Assembly (NCBI GenBank): GCA_963575645.1
Contig: OY754468.1
Location: 23,584,465-23,648,464 of the forward strand
Reading direction: 5' to 3'
Length of the DNA: 64,000 bases
Origin: Xanthostigma xanthostigma
Lineage: Eukaryota; Arthropoda; Insecta; Raphidioptera; Raphidiidae
Positions within the stretch are counted from its first letter, which is position 1. Every line of letters starts with the position of its first letter. The notes below the pieces were generated by a model. That model worked only from the letters and a program-made list of their open reading frames with translations, had not been told where the DNA came from and searched no databases. This document shows positions 1 through 13,100 of this stretch, one piece after another. The position numbers and the translations under genes are program-made.

Positions 1-269
1 CTCTATCTAGGTATATCTATCTTTATCGGCTAAATGCCAATAATAATATATATATAGGTCATAAAATTCTCTAAAATATTGCTTGCGCGTGCCATCTCCT
101 ATACAAATAATGATCTGCTTAGTTGCAACTTTTAACAATGCGTGACTCCACGCGTAGTCGTCAAAATTCATACTTCAGAGAATTGGTATCCGATGCCGGT
201 GGCCATAGTCAACAAATTGTCCGACTTGTGATGGATGCGTCATTCTACGCGCCACCAATAACCATAAAC

Positions 270-270
<1 letters not shown>
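1..270. other. Unassigned sequence
   Basis: No gene, repeat partner or RNA signal recognised. It leads into an (AT)n tract. Confidence 0.5.
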
Positions 271-351
<81 letters not shown>

Positions 352-357
352 TATATA
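271..357. repeat. (AT)n microsatellite 1
   Basis: An almost pure AT dinucleotide run with one CAT interruption near its right end. It is followed directly by a dispersed repeat that also follows the (AT)n tract at 30139-30166. A small open frame here translates to alternating Ile-Tyr and is an artefact. Confidence 0.97.
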
Positions 358-486
358 AACATTTCCAAAAATGGTGCCAAACTTCTTAGAAAGTTATGAA
401 ACGTCGAGAAATTTTGGTCCGACCCCTAGGTCCCGCCATCCCACCGACGCCAATAGTGTAAGTGCCTTATGGCAAATACACTAATA
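339..486 (+). repeat. Dispersed repeat R, copy 1
   Basis: About 148 bp, nearly identical to 30151-30294 in the same orientation. Shared landmarks include AAACATTTCCAAAAATGG, GTCCGACCCCTAGGTCCCGC and GGCAAATACACTAATAA. The two copies lie on either side of the satellite-bearing block, 29.8 kb apart. Family not recognised. Confidence 0.9.
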
Positions 487-667
487 ACGCCACCGAGGCC
501 CGAGGGCTCTCGTGCGTGGTCATAAGATGGATTTTAAAATATAACCGGAACTATTTTTGGTGCTTGTTTTGAGTTTGAACCAATCAGGAAACAGTATCCT
601 GTCACGTGGGCGACACGGGAAAAAGCTCACAAACATGGCGTCATAATGTGTGTTCAGTTCAGAGACA

Positions 668-850
668 ATAAGCGTTTGTTAACATTCGAACTGTCACTGC
701 GCTCGCACTAAACCCATCCACAAAGCCAGCTTCAAAACACGCCTCGTGTGAAGCGAACACATAAAAACCGTCACGAAGCCCAAAGCCACAGCACGCTTGA
801 GACCTAGCAACCAAATCTAGCAAGGAAACCAGCCTCGTTTGCACTCGTTA
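668..850 (+). repeat. Diverged dispersed repeat, partner of 40545-40740
   Basis: Shares ordered blocks with 40545-40740: a GTTTGTAA/GTTTGTTAA start, CTCGTGTGAAGCGA(A/G)CACATAA, AAATCTAG(C/A)AAGGA and CCAGCCTC. Spacing is similar and there are many substitutions, so this is an old family of unknown type. Confidence 0.65.
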
Positions 851-1831
851 GACTTACAAAAGTGATCAAATATAAAACAAGTGACATCTTTTTCCAAAAG
901 AGTTTATTGTGTTGGAAAGTCTACAAAGATTTAAAACAAAAGAAAAGCTAATAGCATAATATGTAATTGAGACGATTATCATCACATTCACTTGTTTCTA
1001 ATTATACAATGATACCGATTCATTACTCAATTTTGTATTAGACATGACAACTGAAAACAATATTATACCAGATAAAAAATTCTGCAAAATAATTATATTA
1101 CACTCTGAAATACTACTTTGTGTTTCATTTTAAATAATACAACTTTACTCATTTCTTAAACCAACACTTTTAAAAGCTTTTAAAAAAGAAATCTGCAAGC
1201 TCCGCTTTATAACTAAGCGTGTGTCTATAAGCTTGTAAACTAAGAGCATAATATACTGCAGAAATGGTGTAGAAAAGTGTTCAAATCAATGACACAATAC
1301 AATACATACACTAGGTACTATAATTTATATACTTTTTTTTAATAAACAGTAAAAAAATAAAAAATATTATTCGGTTCTTGGATGACCTCAAAACTTACAT
1401 ATTATAAGTAAAACATCTGTGGTATATCTTGGCTGTCATAAAAAATATTTTTTTTAATTCCGTTGCACTCATATTTCCACCATTTAAAAATTATCCGCCA
1501 ACATTTTGAAATAATTAAATAGTTATACCCGTTCCTACACCATATATACCCGTATTTCCACCATATAAATACACTTTTAGTTCTTGAAATAATCACACCC
1601 TTAGCAAGTTAGCAGGTTTGTTCTCTTAGATTAGATTAGATTAAATGAGGGTGTGAGGCGCGCCTCGTCGACACCGCGACCTTATTAGATCTATTGTGTA
1701 GCCCTGACTTGTTTAGGTTTGTTCTCTTAATCAGCCCCAAATTTCCTACTAAATAACTAGATCAGTTGTGCCTGGTTGGGAGTTACGAGGATGATCATGA
1801 CGTGCAGAAGCAATGACTTATGACCATAGAG
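851..1831. other. AT-rich intergenic stretch
   Basis: No coding signal. It holds a short TTAGA run near 1627-1645 and a palindromic GGCGCGCC near 1657. Nothing else is supportable. Confidence 0.5.
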
Positions 1832-2345
1832 AAAAAACTCGGGTCGCAGTGCGAAACCCTGCCGACAATATAGTGTATTTGCTTTTATAAGCAGTGTGGC
1901 TCTATTGTATGAACTTAACTTTGTTTTTGGACAAAATAAAAAAAATTACCCTCTAATACACCCCTTAAAACAACATTTTTTTACTTAATTTCAATACTAC
2001 ATACCAATTCAACATCTGTACCAAATTATATACACCCTTCAGTATGTAAATCCATATCAGTAAACTTGCGTTTTCATAAAATTTGTAAGTCCGGTCCTGT
2101 CGGGCCGATTTTATTTAAATTTTAGCAGCACATTTCAATAATTACTAAAGGGTTAAATTTCAAATTTGAAGTGATTCTGAAAATTTTTTCCGTATTTTTG
2201 GGCCCAAAAACATTTTTCAACCCCTAAATACCCCCCTTAAAATGGCCCGATCGGGCCCATTTTAAATAGGCTTCTTGCGATGATGGATTCCAACATGTGG
2301 ACCAAATTTCGTTTAAATCGATTAAGTCTGTCGAGAGTTATCGTG
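1832..2345 (-). repeat. Dispersed repeat with GGGTCGCAGTGCGAAA end
   Basis: One end reads AAAAACTCGGGTCGCAGTGC and the other carries CATGTGGACCAAATTTCGTT. The same two blocks occur in the same relative order, inverted, at 53180-53342, where the middle is shorter. A partial copy of the GCGAAA end lies at 52870-52960. This is a multi-copy element of unknown class. Confidence 0.75.
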
Positions 2346-2347
2346 GT

Positions 2348-2348
<1 letters not shown>

Positions 2349-2426
<78 letters not shown>
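2349..2426. repeat. (AT)n microsatellite 2
   Basis: A near-perfect AT dinucleotide run abutting the left end of the satellite-bearing block. The minus-strand frame through it is poly Tyr-Ile and not a gene. Confidence 0.97.
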
Positions 2427-2427
<1 letters not shown>

Positions 2428-2710
2428 TATGTTTTCTATACAAGGTGAGATCATTTGGTGATAAATGCTATACAAATGGAGATCCGTTTTGACAAGCCGA
2501 GATCCGAATCGGATCTCATTGTGTTTCTATGTGTATATCAATTTTTTTCGGTTAATATGGGTGTGGGGAATGCGCAGTTAAATTTTAGTCCGGATCTCCA
2601 TTTTCCCATTTTTATCAATTTTTATACACGAGTAGTTCAACCAAACGCACTAGTGAGGTCACTGCTGTGCCAAACTTGTATATAACATTTCGTGCACAAC
2701 CTGAGATCCT
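2428..2710. repeat. Left end with iterated GAGATCC motifs
   Basis: GAGATC-type motifs occur at 2444-2452, 2477-2486, 2498-2506, 2510-2518 (inverted), 2591-2600 (inverted) and 2701-2710. TATACAAATGGAGATCCG at 2469-2486 is matched inverted by CGGATCTCCACTTGTATA at 29943-29960. Clustered motifs in both orientations near an element end look like subterminal transposase or recombinase binding sites, but that function is inferred. Confidence 0.55.
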
Positions 2711-2719
2711 GTATAATCG

Positions 2720-3177
2720 GCAACACTGCGTCGCATATTATTTTCATACACACAGACGCCTTTATTTATTTTATGTTATATCATCTAAGTTTGTTTCGGA
2801 GCTCAAGCCTCAAACCGAGTGAATAAAATTCATAACTTTGGAATTTTGTAACATTGCATTTTATAATGATCATGTTAATGAGTAAAACCGTCGGAATAGG
2901 TAAGCGTAAGATTAAAGGCTAGCGGTTAAATATAATTGATTTATCTACATATTATATGAGTATTTGAAAAAAAAGTTGAGCATGCTATGATATTCAAATT
3001 GAAGTAAAAAAAAATAGATAATCAATATTTCTACAATAATTTCTTTTAGTTGTTCGTTTATTTATAATAAAGGAGTAATGGCTTGAGGCAGGAAGCAAAC
3101 AGTGTAGATATTTCCAGAAAAAAAAAATAAAAAAAATATTATCATAAGTTTTTATTAAACTGAAACTGTACTTATTA
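2720..3177. other. Unassigned AT-rich sequence inside the element
   Basis: No open frame or repeat of note. On the minus strand it lies downstream of the C-terminal exon-like piece and may be 3' non-coding sequence. Confidence 0.4.
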
Positions 3178-3317
3178 CAATAAATAAAATTATCGACCAA
3201 TTTTTCAGACAAATATATTAACAAAAAATAATAATTAATACATTGACGTTTCGGTATTAATTGAAATTTTTTGTTAATATATTTGTCTGAAAAATTAGTC
3301 GATAGTTTTATTTATTG
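3178..3317. repeat. Foldback hairpin, about 52-bp arms
   Basis: 3178-3229 is the near-perfect reverse complement of 3266-3317 (CAATAAATAAAATTAT versus the ATAGTTTTATTTATTG end), with a 36-bp spacer. It is a small foldback or MITE. It lies just beyond the C-terminal exon-like piece on the minus strand. Confidence 0.9.
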
Positions 3318-3385
3318 AAGAATTCTAATCAGACATTAATCAAAGATTTATACTTATTACATATTTTTTAATTTAATACTTTTAT

Positions 3386-3581
3386 TTATACCCAGTTCTT
3401 GTCCTTAAATAAATCTGGATATTTTTCCCGTAATTTTAGACATTCTGCTTTTTTGGGAGAGTTTTTTTTATATGAGTTTTGAAAAATTGTAACATTTTAG
3501 ATTTTTGCTGTTTATTCCATGATCCAAGGCAATTTTTTTTGTCTGTGTTTACTTTACTCTTCTCCTTTTTGCGTGGTGTTT
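3386..3581 (-). pseudogene. C-terminal exon-like piece of the recombinase-like gene
   Basis: On the minus strand a long pyrimidine tract ending TTTTTTACAG (acceptor, 3582-3591) is followed by coding-like sequence. It has a Lys-rich stretch, then a Trp-anchored helical segment (GSWNKQQKSKMLQFFKTHIK), then KYPDLFKDKNWV. I recall this W...FF..HI...P.K.EC...W pattern as the C-terminal domain of a multi-copy invertebrate protein family whose core resembles tyrosine recombinases. Its function is unknown to me. The frame is not continuous across the piece. The exon begins in the phase left by the exon at 3922-4017, which supports the pairing. Confidence 0.55.
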
Positions 3582-3921
3582 CTGTAAAAAATAAGCGTAA
3601 GAAGAATTCGAATTTTCGTATTAATAATACAAAGATTATTAATTTTATTTTAACGTGATTTAAGCTGTTCTGTCAAGTTTGCAAGTCTACAGAAATCGCA
3701 TAACTTCGAGTTCGCGCAATTTGGAGTAGCGTAATTCGGGATATTACAGGGTATATAGATTTTAATGGGATTATCTTCAAAAATAAGTCATGTCTGTGAC
3801 ACTCTGTACCTATATCAGAATAAACTTTATGTACCTGTAAGCAATAATTATTTTTCAAAATTCTAAATTTCAACAGAGATTTATGTGGTTCATGCACTTT
3901 CGGTGATCATTCATACGCAAC

Positions 3922-4017
3922 CTTCCTCTGATTCAGAATTAATATCGTTCTGGGTTTCATACTCGGGGACTACAACAGTATTTGAATCATCTAGTGTACC
4001 TCGTTGACTTGGGGCAT
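3922..4017 (-). pseudogene. Acidic linker exon of the recombinase-like gene
   Basis: 96 nt open throughout on the minus strand, preceded by a pyrimidine-rich acceptor ending TGTCTGTTATCAG. It reads as a polar acidic linker including DDSNTVVVPEYETQNDINSE. It ends GGAAG before a GT donor. It enters with two bases of a codon and leaves one, matching the next piece at 3581. The intron between them would be 340 nt. The satellite boundary is only about 90 bp upstream, so the array occupies the intron before this exon. Translation alone gives no function; the assignment rests on phase, orientation and position. Confidence 0.5.
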
Positions 4018-4107
4018 CTGATAACAGACAGTCAAAAATGAGAAAAAGTGTTACGTATGTGATTTTTAATATTCTAATGTTTGAAAAATAGTTTTAATAA
4101 TAATACG

Positions 4108-7100
4108 TGATCGACCAGAAAATGATCGACCAGAAAAGTGAACGACCAGAAAATGATCGACCAGAAAAGTGAACGACCAGAAAATGATCGACCAGAAAAG
4201 TGAACGACCAGAAAATGTTCGTCCAGAAAAGGGAACGACCAGAAAATGATCGACCAGAAAAGGGAACGACCAGAAAATGATCGACCAGAAAAGGGAACGA
4301 CCAGAAAATGATCGACCAGAAAAGGGAACGACCAGAAAATGATCGACCAGAAAAGGGAACGACCAGAAAATGATCGACCAGAAAAGGGAACGACCAGAAA
4401 ATGATCGACCAGAAAAGGGAACGACCAGAAAATGATCGACCAGAAAAGGGAACGACCAGAAAATGATCGAACAGAAAAGGAAACGACCAGAAAATGATCG
4501 ACCAGAAAAGGGAACGACCAGAAAATGATCGACCAGAATAGGGAACGACCAGAAAAGGGAACGACCAGAAAAAATGATCGACCAGAAAAGGGAACGACCA
4601 GAAAAAATGATCGACCAGAAAAGGGAACGACCAGAAAAAATGATCGACCAGAAAAGGGAACGACCAGAAAATGATCGACCATAAAAGGGAACGACCAGAA
4701 AATGATCGACCAGAAAAGGGAACGACCAGAAAATGATCGACCAGAAAAGGGAACGACCAGAAAATGATCGACCAGAAAATGATCGACCAGAAAAGTGAAC
4801 GACCAGAAAATGATCGACCAGAAAAGTGAACGACCAGAAAATGATCGACCAGAAAAGTGAACGACCAGAAAATGTTCGTCCAGAAAAGGGAACGACCAGA
4901 AAATGATCGACCAGAAAAGGGAACGACCAGAAAATGATCGACCAGAAAAGGGAACGACCAGAAAATGATCGACCAGAAAAGGGAACGACCAGAAAATGAT
5001 CGACCAGAAAAGGGAACGACCGGAAAATGATCGACCAGAAAAGGGAACGACCAGAAAATGATCGACCAGAAAAGGGAACGACCAGAAAATGATCGACCAG
5101 AAAAGGGAACGACCAGAAAATGATCGAACAGAAATGGGAACGACCAGAAAATGATCGACCAGAAAAGGGAACGACCAGAAAATGATCGACCAGAAAAGGG
5201 AACGACCAGAAAATGATCGACCAGAAAAGGGAACGACCAGAAAATGATCGACCAGAAAAGTGAATGACCAGAAAATGATCGACCAGAAAAGTGAACGAAC
5301 AGAAAATGATCGACCAGAAAAGGGAACGACCAGAAAATGATCGACCAGAAAAAGGAACGACCAGAAAATGATCGACCAGAAAAGGGAACGACCAGAAAAT
5401 GATCGACCAGAAAAGGGAACGACCAGAAAATGATCGACCAGAAAAGGGAACGACCAGAAAATGATCGACCAGAAAAAGGAACGACCAGAAAATGATCGAC
5501 CAGAAAAGGGAACGACCAGAAAATGATCGACCAGAAAAGGGAACGACCAGAAAATGATCGACCAGAAAAGGGAACGACCAGAAAATGATCGACCAGAAAA
5601 TGATCGACCAGAAAAGTGAACGACCAGAAAATGTTCGACCAGAAAAGGGAACGACCAGAAAATGTTCGACCAGAAAAGGGAACGACCAGAAAATGATCGA
5701 CCAGAAAAGGGAACGACCAGAAAATGATCGACCAGAAAAGGGACGACCAGAAAATGATCGACCAGAAAAGGGAACGACCAGAAAATGATCGACCAGAAAA
5801 GGGAACGACCAGAAAATGATCGACCAGAAAAGGGAACGACCAGAAAATGATCGACCAGAAAATGATCGACCAGAAAAGGGAACGACCAGAAAATGATCGA
5901 CCAGAAAAGGGAACGACCAGAAAATGATCACCCAGAAAAGGGAACGACCAGAAAATGATCGACCAGAAAAGGGAACGACCAGAAAATGATCGACCAGAAA
6001 AGGGAACGACCAGAAAATGATCGACCAGAAAATGATCGACCAGAAAAGTGAACGACCAGAAAATGATCGACCAGAAAAGGGAACGACCAGAAAATGATCG
6101 ACCAGAAAAGGGAACGACCAGAAAATGATCGACCAGAAAAGGGAACGACCAGAAAATGATCGACCAGAAAAGGGAACGACCAGAAAATGATCGACCAGAA
6201 AAGGGAACGACCAGAAAATGATCGACCAGAAAAGGGAACGACCAGAAAATGATCGACCAGAAAAGGGAACGACCAGAAAATGATCGACCAGAAAAGGGAA
6301 CGACCAGAAAATGATCGACCAGAAAAGTGAACGACCAGAAAATGATTGACCAGAAAAGTGAACGACCAGAAAATGATCGACCAGAAAAGTGAACGACCAG
6401 AAAATGTTCGTCCAGAAAAGGGAACGACCAGAAAATGATCGACCAGAAAAGGGAACGACCAGAAAATGATCGACCAGAAAAGGGAACGACCAGAAAATGA
6501 TCGACCAGAAAAGGGAACGACCAGAAAATGATCGACCAGAAAAGGGAACGACCAGAAAATGATCGACCAGAAAAGGGAACGACCAGAAAATGATCGACCA
6601 GACAAGTGAACGACCAGAAAATGGTCGACCAGAAAAGGGAACGACCAGAAAATGATCGACCAGAAAAGGGAACGACCAGAAAATGATCGACCAGAAAAGG
6701 GAACGACCAGAAAATGATCGACCAGATGATCGAAGGGAACGACCAGAAAATGATCGACCAGAAAATGATCGACCAGAAAAGGGAACGACCAGAAAATGAT
6801 CGACCAGAAAAGGGAACGACCAGAAAATGATCGACCAGAAAAGGGAACGACCAGAAAATGATCGACCAGAAAAGGGAACGACCAGAAAATGATCGACCAG
6901 AAAAGTGAACGACCAGAAAATGATCGACCAGAAAAGTGAACGACCAGAAAATGATCGACCAGAAAAGGGAACGACCAGAAAATGATCGACCAGAAAAGGG
7001 AACGACCAGAAAATGATCGACCAGAAAAGGGAACGACCAGAAAATGATCGACCAGAAAAGGGAACGACCAGAAAATGATCGACCAGAAAAGGGAACGACC

Positions 7101-10100
7101 AGAAAATGATCGACCAGAAAAGGGAACGACCAGGAAATGATCGACCAGAAAAGTAAACGACCAGAAAATGATCAACCAGAAAAGTGAACGACCAGAAAAT
7201 GTTCGACCAGAAAAGGGAACGACCAGAAAATGATCGACCAGAAAAGGGAACGACCAGAAAATGATCGACCAGAAAAGGGAACGACCAGAAAATGATCGAC
7301 CAGAAAAGGGAACGACCAGAAAATGATCGACCAGAAAAGGGAACGACCAGAAAATGATCGACCAGAAAAGAAAACGACCAGAAAATGATCGACCAGAAAA
7401 GGGAACGACCAGAAAATGATCGACCAGAAAAGGGAACGACCAGAAAATGATCGACCAGAAAAGGGAACGACCAGAAAATGATCGACCAGAAAAGGGAACG
7501 ACCAGAAAATGATCGACCAGAAAATGATCGACCAGAAAATGATCGACCAGAAAATGATCGACCAGAAAAGTGAACGACCAGAAAATGATCGACCAGAAAA
7601 GTGAACGACCAGAAAATGATCGACCAGAAAAGTGAACGACCAGAAAATGTTTGTCCAGAAAAGGGAACGACCAGAAAATGATCGACCAGAAAAGGGAACG
7701 ACCAGAAAATGATCGACCAGAAAAGGGAACGACCAGAAAATGATCGACCAGAAAAGGGAACGACCAGAAAATGATCGACCAGAAAAGGGAACGACCAGAA
7801 AATGATCGACCAGAAAAGGGAACGACCAGAAAATGATCGACCAGAAAAGGGAACGACCAGAAAATGATCGACCAGAAAAGGGAACGACCAGAAAATGATC
7901 GAACAGAAAAGGGAACGACCAGAAAATGATCGACCAGAAAAGGGAAGAAAAGGGAACGACCAGAAAATGATCGACCAGAATAGGGAACGACCAGAAAAGG
8001 AAACGACCAGAAAAAATGATCGACCAGAAAAGGGAACGACCAGAAAAAATGATCGACCAAAAAAGGGAACGACTAGAAAAAATGATCGACCAGAAAAGGG
8101 AACGACCAGAAAATGATCGACCAGAAAAGGGAACGACCAGAAAATGATCGACCAGAAAAGGGAACGACCAGAAAATGATCGACCAGAAAAGGGAACGACC
8201 AGAAAATGATCGACCAGAAAATGATCGACCAGAAAAGTGAACGACCAGAAAATGATCGACCAGAAAAGTGAACGACCAGAAAATGATCGACCAGAAAAGT
8301 GAACGACCAGAAAATGTTCGTCCAGAAAAGGGAACGACCAGAAAATGATCGACCAGACAAGGGAACGACCAGAAAATGATCGACCAGAAAAGGGAACGAC
8401 CAGAAAATGATCGACCAGAAAAGGGAACGACCAGAAAATGATCGACCAGAAAAGGGAACGACCGGAAAATGATCGACCAGAAAAGGGAACGACCAGAAAA
8501 TGATCGACCAGAAAAGGGAACGACCAGAAAATGATCGACCAGAAAAGGGAACGACCAGAAAATGATCGAACAGAAAAGGGAACGACCAGAAAATGATCGA
8601 CCAGAAAAGGGAACGACCAGAAAATGATCGACCAGAAAAGGGAACGATCAGAAAATGATCGACCAGAAAAGGGAACGACCAGAAAATGATCGACCAGAAA
8701 AGTGAACGACCAGAAAATGATCGACCAGAAAAGTGAACGACCAGAAAATGATCGACCAGAAAAGGGAACGACCAGAAAATGATCGACCAGAAAAAGGAAC
8801 GACCAGAAAATGATCGACCAGAAAAGGGAACGACCAGAAAATGATCGACCAGAAAAGGGAACGACCAGAAAATGATCGACCAGAAAAGGGAACGACCAGA
8901 AAATGATCGGCCAAAAAAGGGAACGACCAGAAAATGATCGAACAGTAAAGGGAACGACCAGAAAATGATCGACCAGAAAAGGGAACGACCAGAAAATGAT
9001 CGACCAGAAAATGATCGACCAGAAAAGGGAACGACCAGAAAATGATCGACCAGAAAAGGGAACGACCAGAAAATGATCGACCAGAAAAGGAAACGACCAG
9101 AAAATGATCGACCAGAAAAGGGAACGACCAGAAAAGGGAACGACTAGAAAATGATCGACCAGAAAAGGGAACGACCAGAAAATGATCGACTAGAAAAGGG
9201 AACGACCAGAAAATGATCGACCAGAAAAGGGAACGACCAGAAAATGATCGACCAGAAAATGATCGACCAGAAAATGATTGACCAGAAAAGGGAACGACCA
9301 GAAAATGATCGACCAGAAAAGGGAACGACCAGAAAATGATCACCCAGAAAAGGGAACGACCAGAAAATGATCGACCAGAAAAAGGAACGACCAGAAAATG
9401 ATCGACCAGAAAAGGGAACGACCAGAAAATGATCGACCAGAAAAGGGAACGACCAGAAAATGATCGACCAGAAAAGGGAACGACCAGAAAATGATCGACC
9501 AGAAAAGGGAACGACCAGAAAATGATCGACCAGAAAATGATCGACCAGAAAAGGGAACGACCAGAAAATGATCGACCAGAAAAAGGAACGACCAGAAAAT
9601 GATCGACCAGAAAAGGGAACGACCAGAAAATGATCGACCAGAAAAGGGAACGACCAGAAAATGATCGACCAGAAAAGGGAACGACCAGAAAATGATCGAC
9701 CAGAAAAGGGAACGACCAGAAAATGATCGAACAGAAAAGGGAACGACCAGAAAATGATCGACCAGAAAAGGGAACGACCAGAAAATGATCGACCAGAATA
9801 GGGAACGACCAGAAAAGGGAACGACCAGAAAAAATGATCGACCAGAAAAGGGAACGACTAGAAAATGATCGACCAGAAAAGGGAACGACCAGAAAATGAT
9901 CGACCAGAAAAGGGAACGACCAGAAAATGATCGACCAGAAAAGGGAACGACCAGAAAATGATCGACCAGAAAAGGGAACGACCAGAAAATGATCGACCAG
10001 AAAAGTGAACGACCAGAAAATGATCGACCAGAAAAGTGAACGACCAGAAAATGATCGACCAGAAAAGGGAACGACCAGAAAATGATCGACCAGAAAAGGG

Positions 10101-13100
10101 AACGACCAGAAAATGATCGACCAGAAAAGGAAACGACCAGAAAATGATCGACCAGAAAAGGGAACGACCAGAAAATGATCGACCAGAAAAGGGAACGACC
10201 AGAAAATGATCGACCAGAAAAGGGAACGACCAGAAAATGATCGACCAGAAAAGGGAACGACCAGAAAATGATCGACCAGAAAAGGGAACGACCAGAAAAT
10301 GATCGACCAGAAAATGATCGACCAGAAAAGTGAACGACCAGAAAATGATCGACCAGAAAAGGGAACGACCAGAAAATGATCGACCAGAAAAGGGAACGAC
10401 CAGAAAATGATCGACCAGAAAATAATCGACCAGAAAAGGGAACGACCAGAAAATGATCGACCAGAAAAGGGAACGACCAGAAAAGGGAACGACCAGAAAA
10501 TGATCGACCAGAAAAGGAAACGACCAGAAAATGATCGACCAGAAAAGGGAACGACCAGAAAAGGGAACGACCAGAAAAGGGAACGACCAGAAAATGATCG
10601 ACCAGAAAAGGGAACGACCAGAAAATGATCGACCAGAAAAGGGAACGACCAGAAAATGATCGACCAGAAAAGGGAACGACCAGAAAATGATCGACCAGAA
10701 AAGGGAACGACCAGAAAATGATCGACCAGAAAAGGGAACGACCAGAAAATGATCGACCAGAAAAGGGAACGACCAGAAAATGATCGACCAGAAAAGGGAA
10801 CGACCAGAAAAGGGAACGACCAGAAAATGATCGACCAGAAAAGGGAACGACCAGAAAATGATCGAACAGAAAAGGGAACGACCAGAAAATGATCGACCAG
10901 AAAAGGGAACGACCAGAAAATGATCGACCAGAATAGGGAACGACCAGAAAAGGAAACGACCAGAAAAAATGATCGACCAGAAAAGGGAACGACCAGAAAA
11001 AATGATCGACCAAAAAAGGGAACGACTAGAAAAAATGATCGACCAGAAAAGGGAACGACCAGAAAATGATCGACCAGAAAAGGGAACGACCAGAAAATGA
11101 TCGACCAGAAAAGGGAACGACCAGAAAATGATCGACCAGAAAAGGGAACGACCAGAAAATGATCGACCAGAAAATGATCGACCAGAAAAGTGAACGACCA
11201 GAAAATGATCGACCAGAAAAGTGAACGACCAGAAAATGATCGACCAGAAAAGTGAACGACCAGAAAATGTTCGTCCAGAAAAGGGAACGACCAGAAAATG
11301 ATCGACCAGAAAAGGGAACGACCAGAAAATGATCGACCAGAAAAGGGAACGACCAGAAAATGATCGACCAGAAAAGGGAACGACCAGAAAATGATCGACC
11401 AGAAAAGGGAACGACCGGAAAATGATCGACCAGAAAAGGGAACGACCAGAAAATGATCGACCAGAAAAGGGAACGACCAGAAAATGATCGACCAGAAAAG
11501 GGAACGACCAGAAAATGATCGAACAGAAAAGGGAACGACCAGAAAATGATCGACCAGAAAAGGGAACGACCAGAAAATGATCGACCAGAAAAGGGAACGA
11601 CCAGAAAATGATCGACCAGAAAAGGGAACGACCAGAAAATGATCGACCAGAAAAGTGAACGACCAGAAAATGATCGACCAGAAAAGTGAACGACCAGAAA
11701 ATGATCGACCAGAAAAGGGAACGACCAGAAAATGATCGACCAGAAAAAGGAACGACCAGAAAATGATCGAACAGAAAAGGGAACGACCAGAAAATGATCG
11801 ACCAGAAAAGGGAACGACCAGAAAATGATCGACCAGAAAAGGGAACGACCAGAAAATGATCGGCCAAAAAAGGGAACGACCAGAAAATGATCGACCAGTA
11901 AAGGGAACGACCAGAAAATGATCGACCAGAAAAGGGAACGACCAGAAAATGATCGACCAGAAAATGATCGACCAGAAAAGGGAACGACCAGAAAATGATC
12001 GACCAAAAAAGGAACGACCAGAAAATGATCGACCAGAAAAGGAAACGACCAGAAAATGATCGACCAGAAAAGGGAACGACCAGAAAAGGGAACGACCAGA
12101 AAATGATCGACCAGAAAAGGGAACGACCAGAAAATGATCGACTAGAAAAGGGAACGACCAGAAAATGATCGACCAGAAAAGGGAACGACCAGAAAATGAT
12201 CGACCAGAAAATGATCGACCAGAAAAGGGAACGACCAGAAAATGATCGACCAGAAAAGGGAACGACCAGAAAATGATCACCCAGAAAAGGGAACGACCAG
12301 AAAATGATCGACCAGAAAAAGGAACGACCAGAAAATGATCGACCAGAAAAGAGAACGACCAGAAAATGATCGACCAGAAAAGGGAACGACCAGAAAATGA
12401 TCGACCAGAAAAGGGAACGACCAGAAAATGATCGACCAGAAAAGGGAACGACCAGAAAATGATCGACCAGAAAAGGGAACGACCAGAAAATGATCGACCA
12501 GAAAAAGGAACGACCAGAAAATGATCGACCAGAAAAGGGAACGACCAGAAAATGATCGACCAGAAAAGGGAACGACCAGAAAATGATCGACCAGAAAAGG
12601 GAACGACCAGAAAATGATCGACCAGAAAAGGGAACGACCAGAAAATGATCGACCAAAAAAGGGAACGACCAGAAAATGATCGACCAGAAAAGGGAACGAC
12701 CAGAAAATGATCGACCAGAAAAGGGAACGACCAGAAAATGATCGAACAGAAAAGGGAACGACCAGAAAATGATCGACCAGAAAAGGGAACGACCAGAAAA
12801 TGATCGACCAGAATAGGGAACGACCAGAAAAGGGAACGACCAGAAAAAATGATCGACCAGAAAAGGGAACGACCAGAAAATGATCGACCAGAAAAGGGAA
12901 CGACCAGAAAATGATCGACCAGAAAAGGGAACGACCAGAAAATGATCGACCAGAAAAGGGAACGACCAGAAAATGATCGACCAGAAAAGGGAACGACCAG
13001 AAAATGATCGACCAGAAAAGTGAACGACCAGAAAATGATCGACCAGAAAAGTGAACGACCAGAAAATGATCGACCAGAAAAGGGAACGACCAGAAAATGA

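Noticed and set aside
123-389. Open frame with a long Ile-Tyr run (also 2237-2443 on the minus strand)
   Set aside because: Translation of (AT)n microsatellites.
4080-4108. Target-site duplication flanking the satellite
   Set aside because: Left (AATAATACGTG) and right (GCGTATGGCAA) borders share only a few bases, so the array does not look inserted as a unit.
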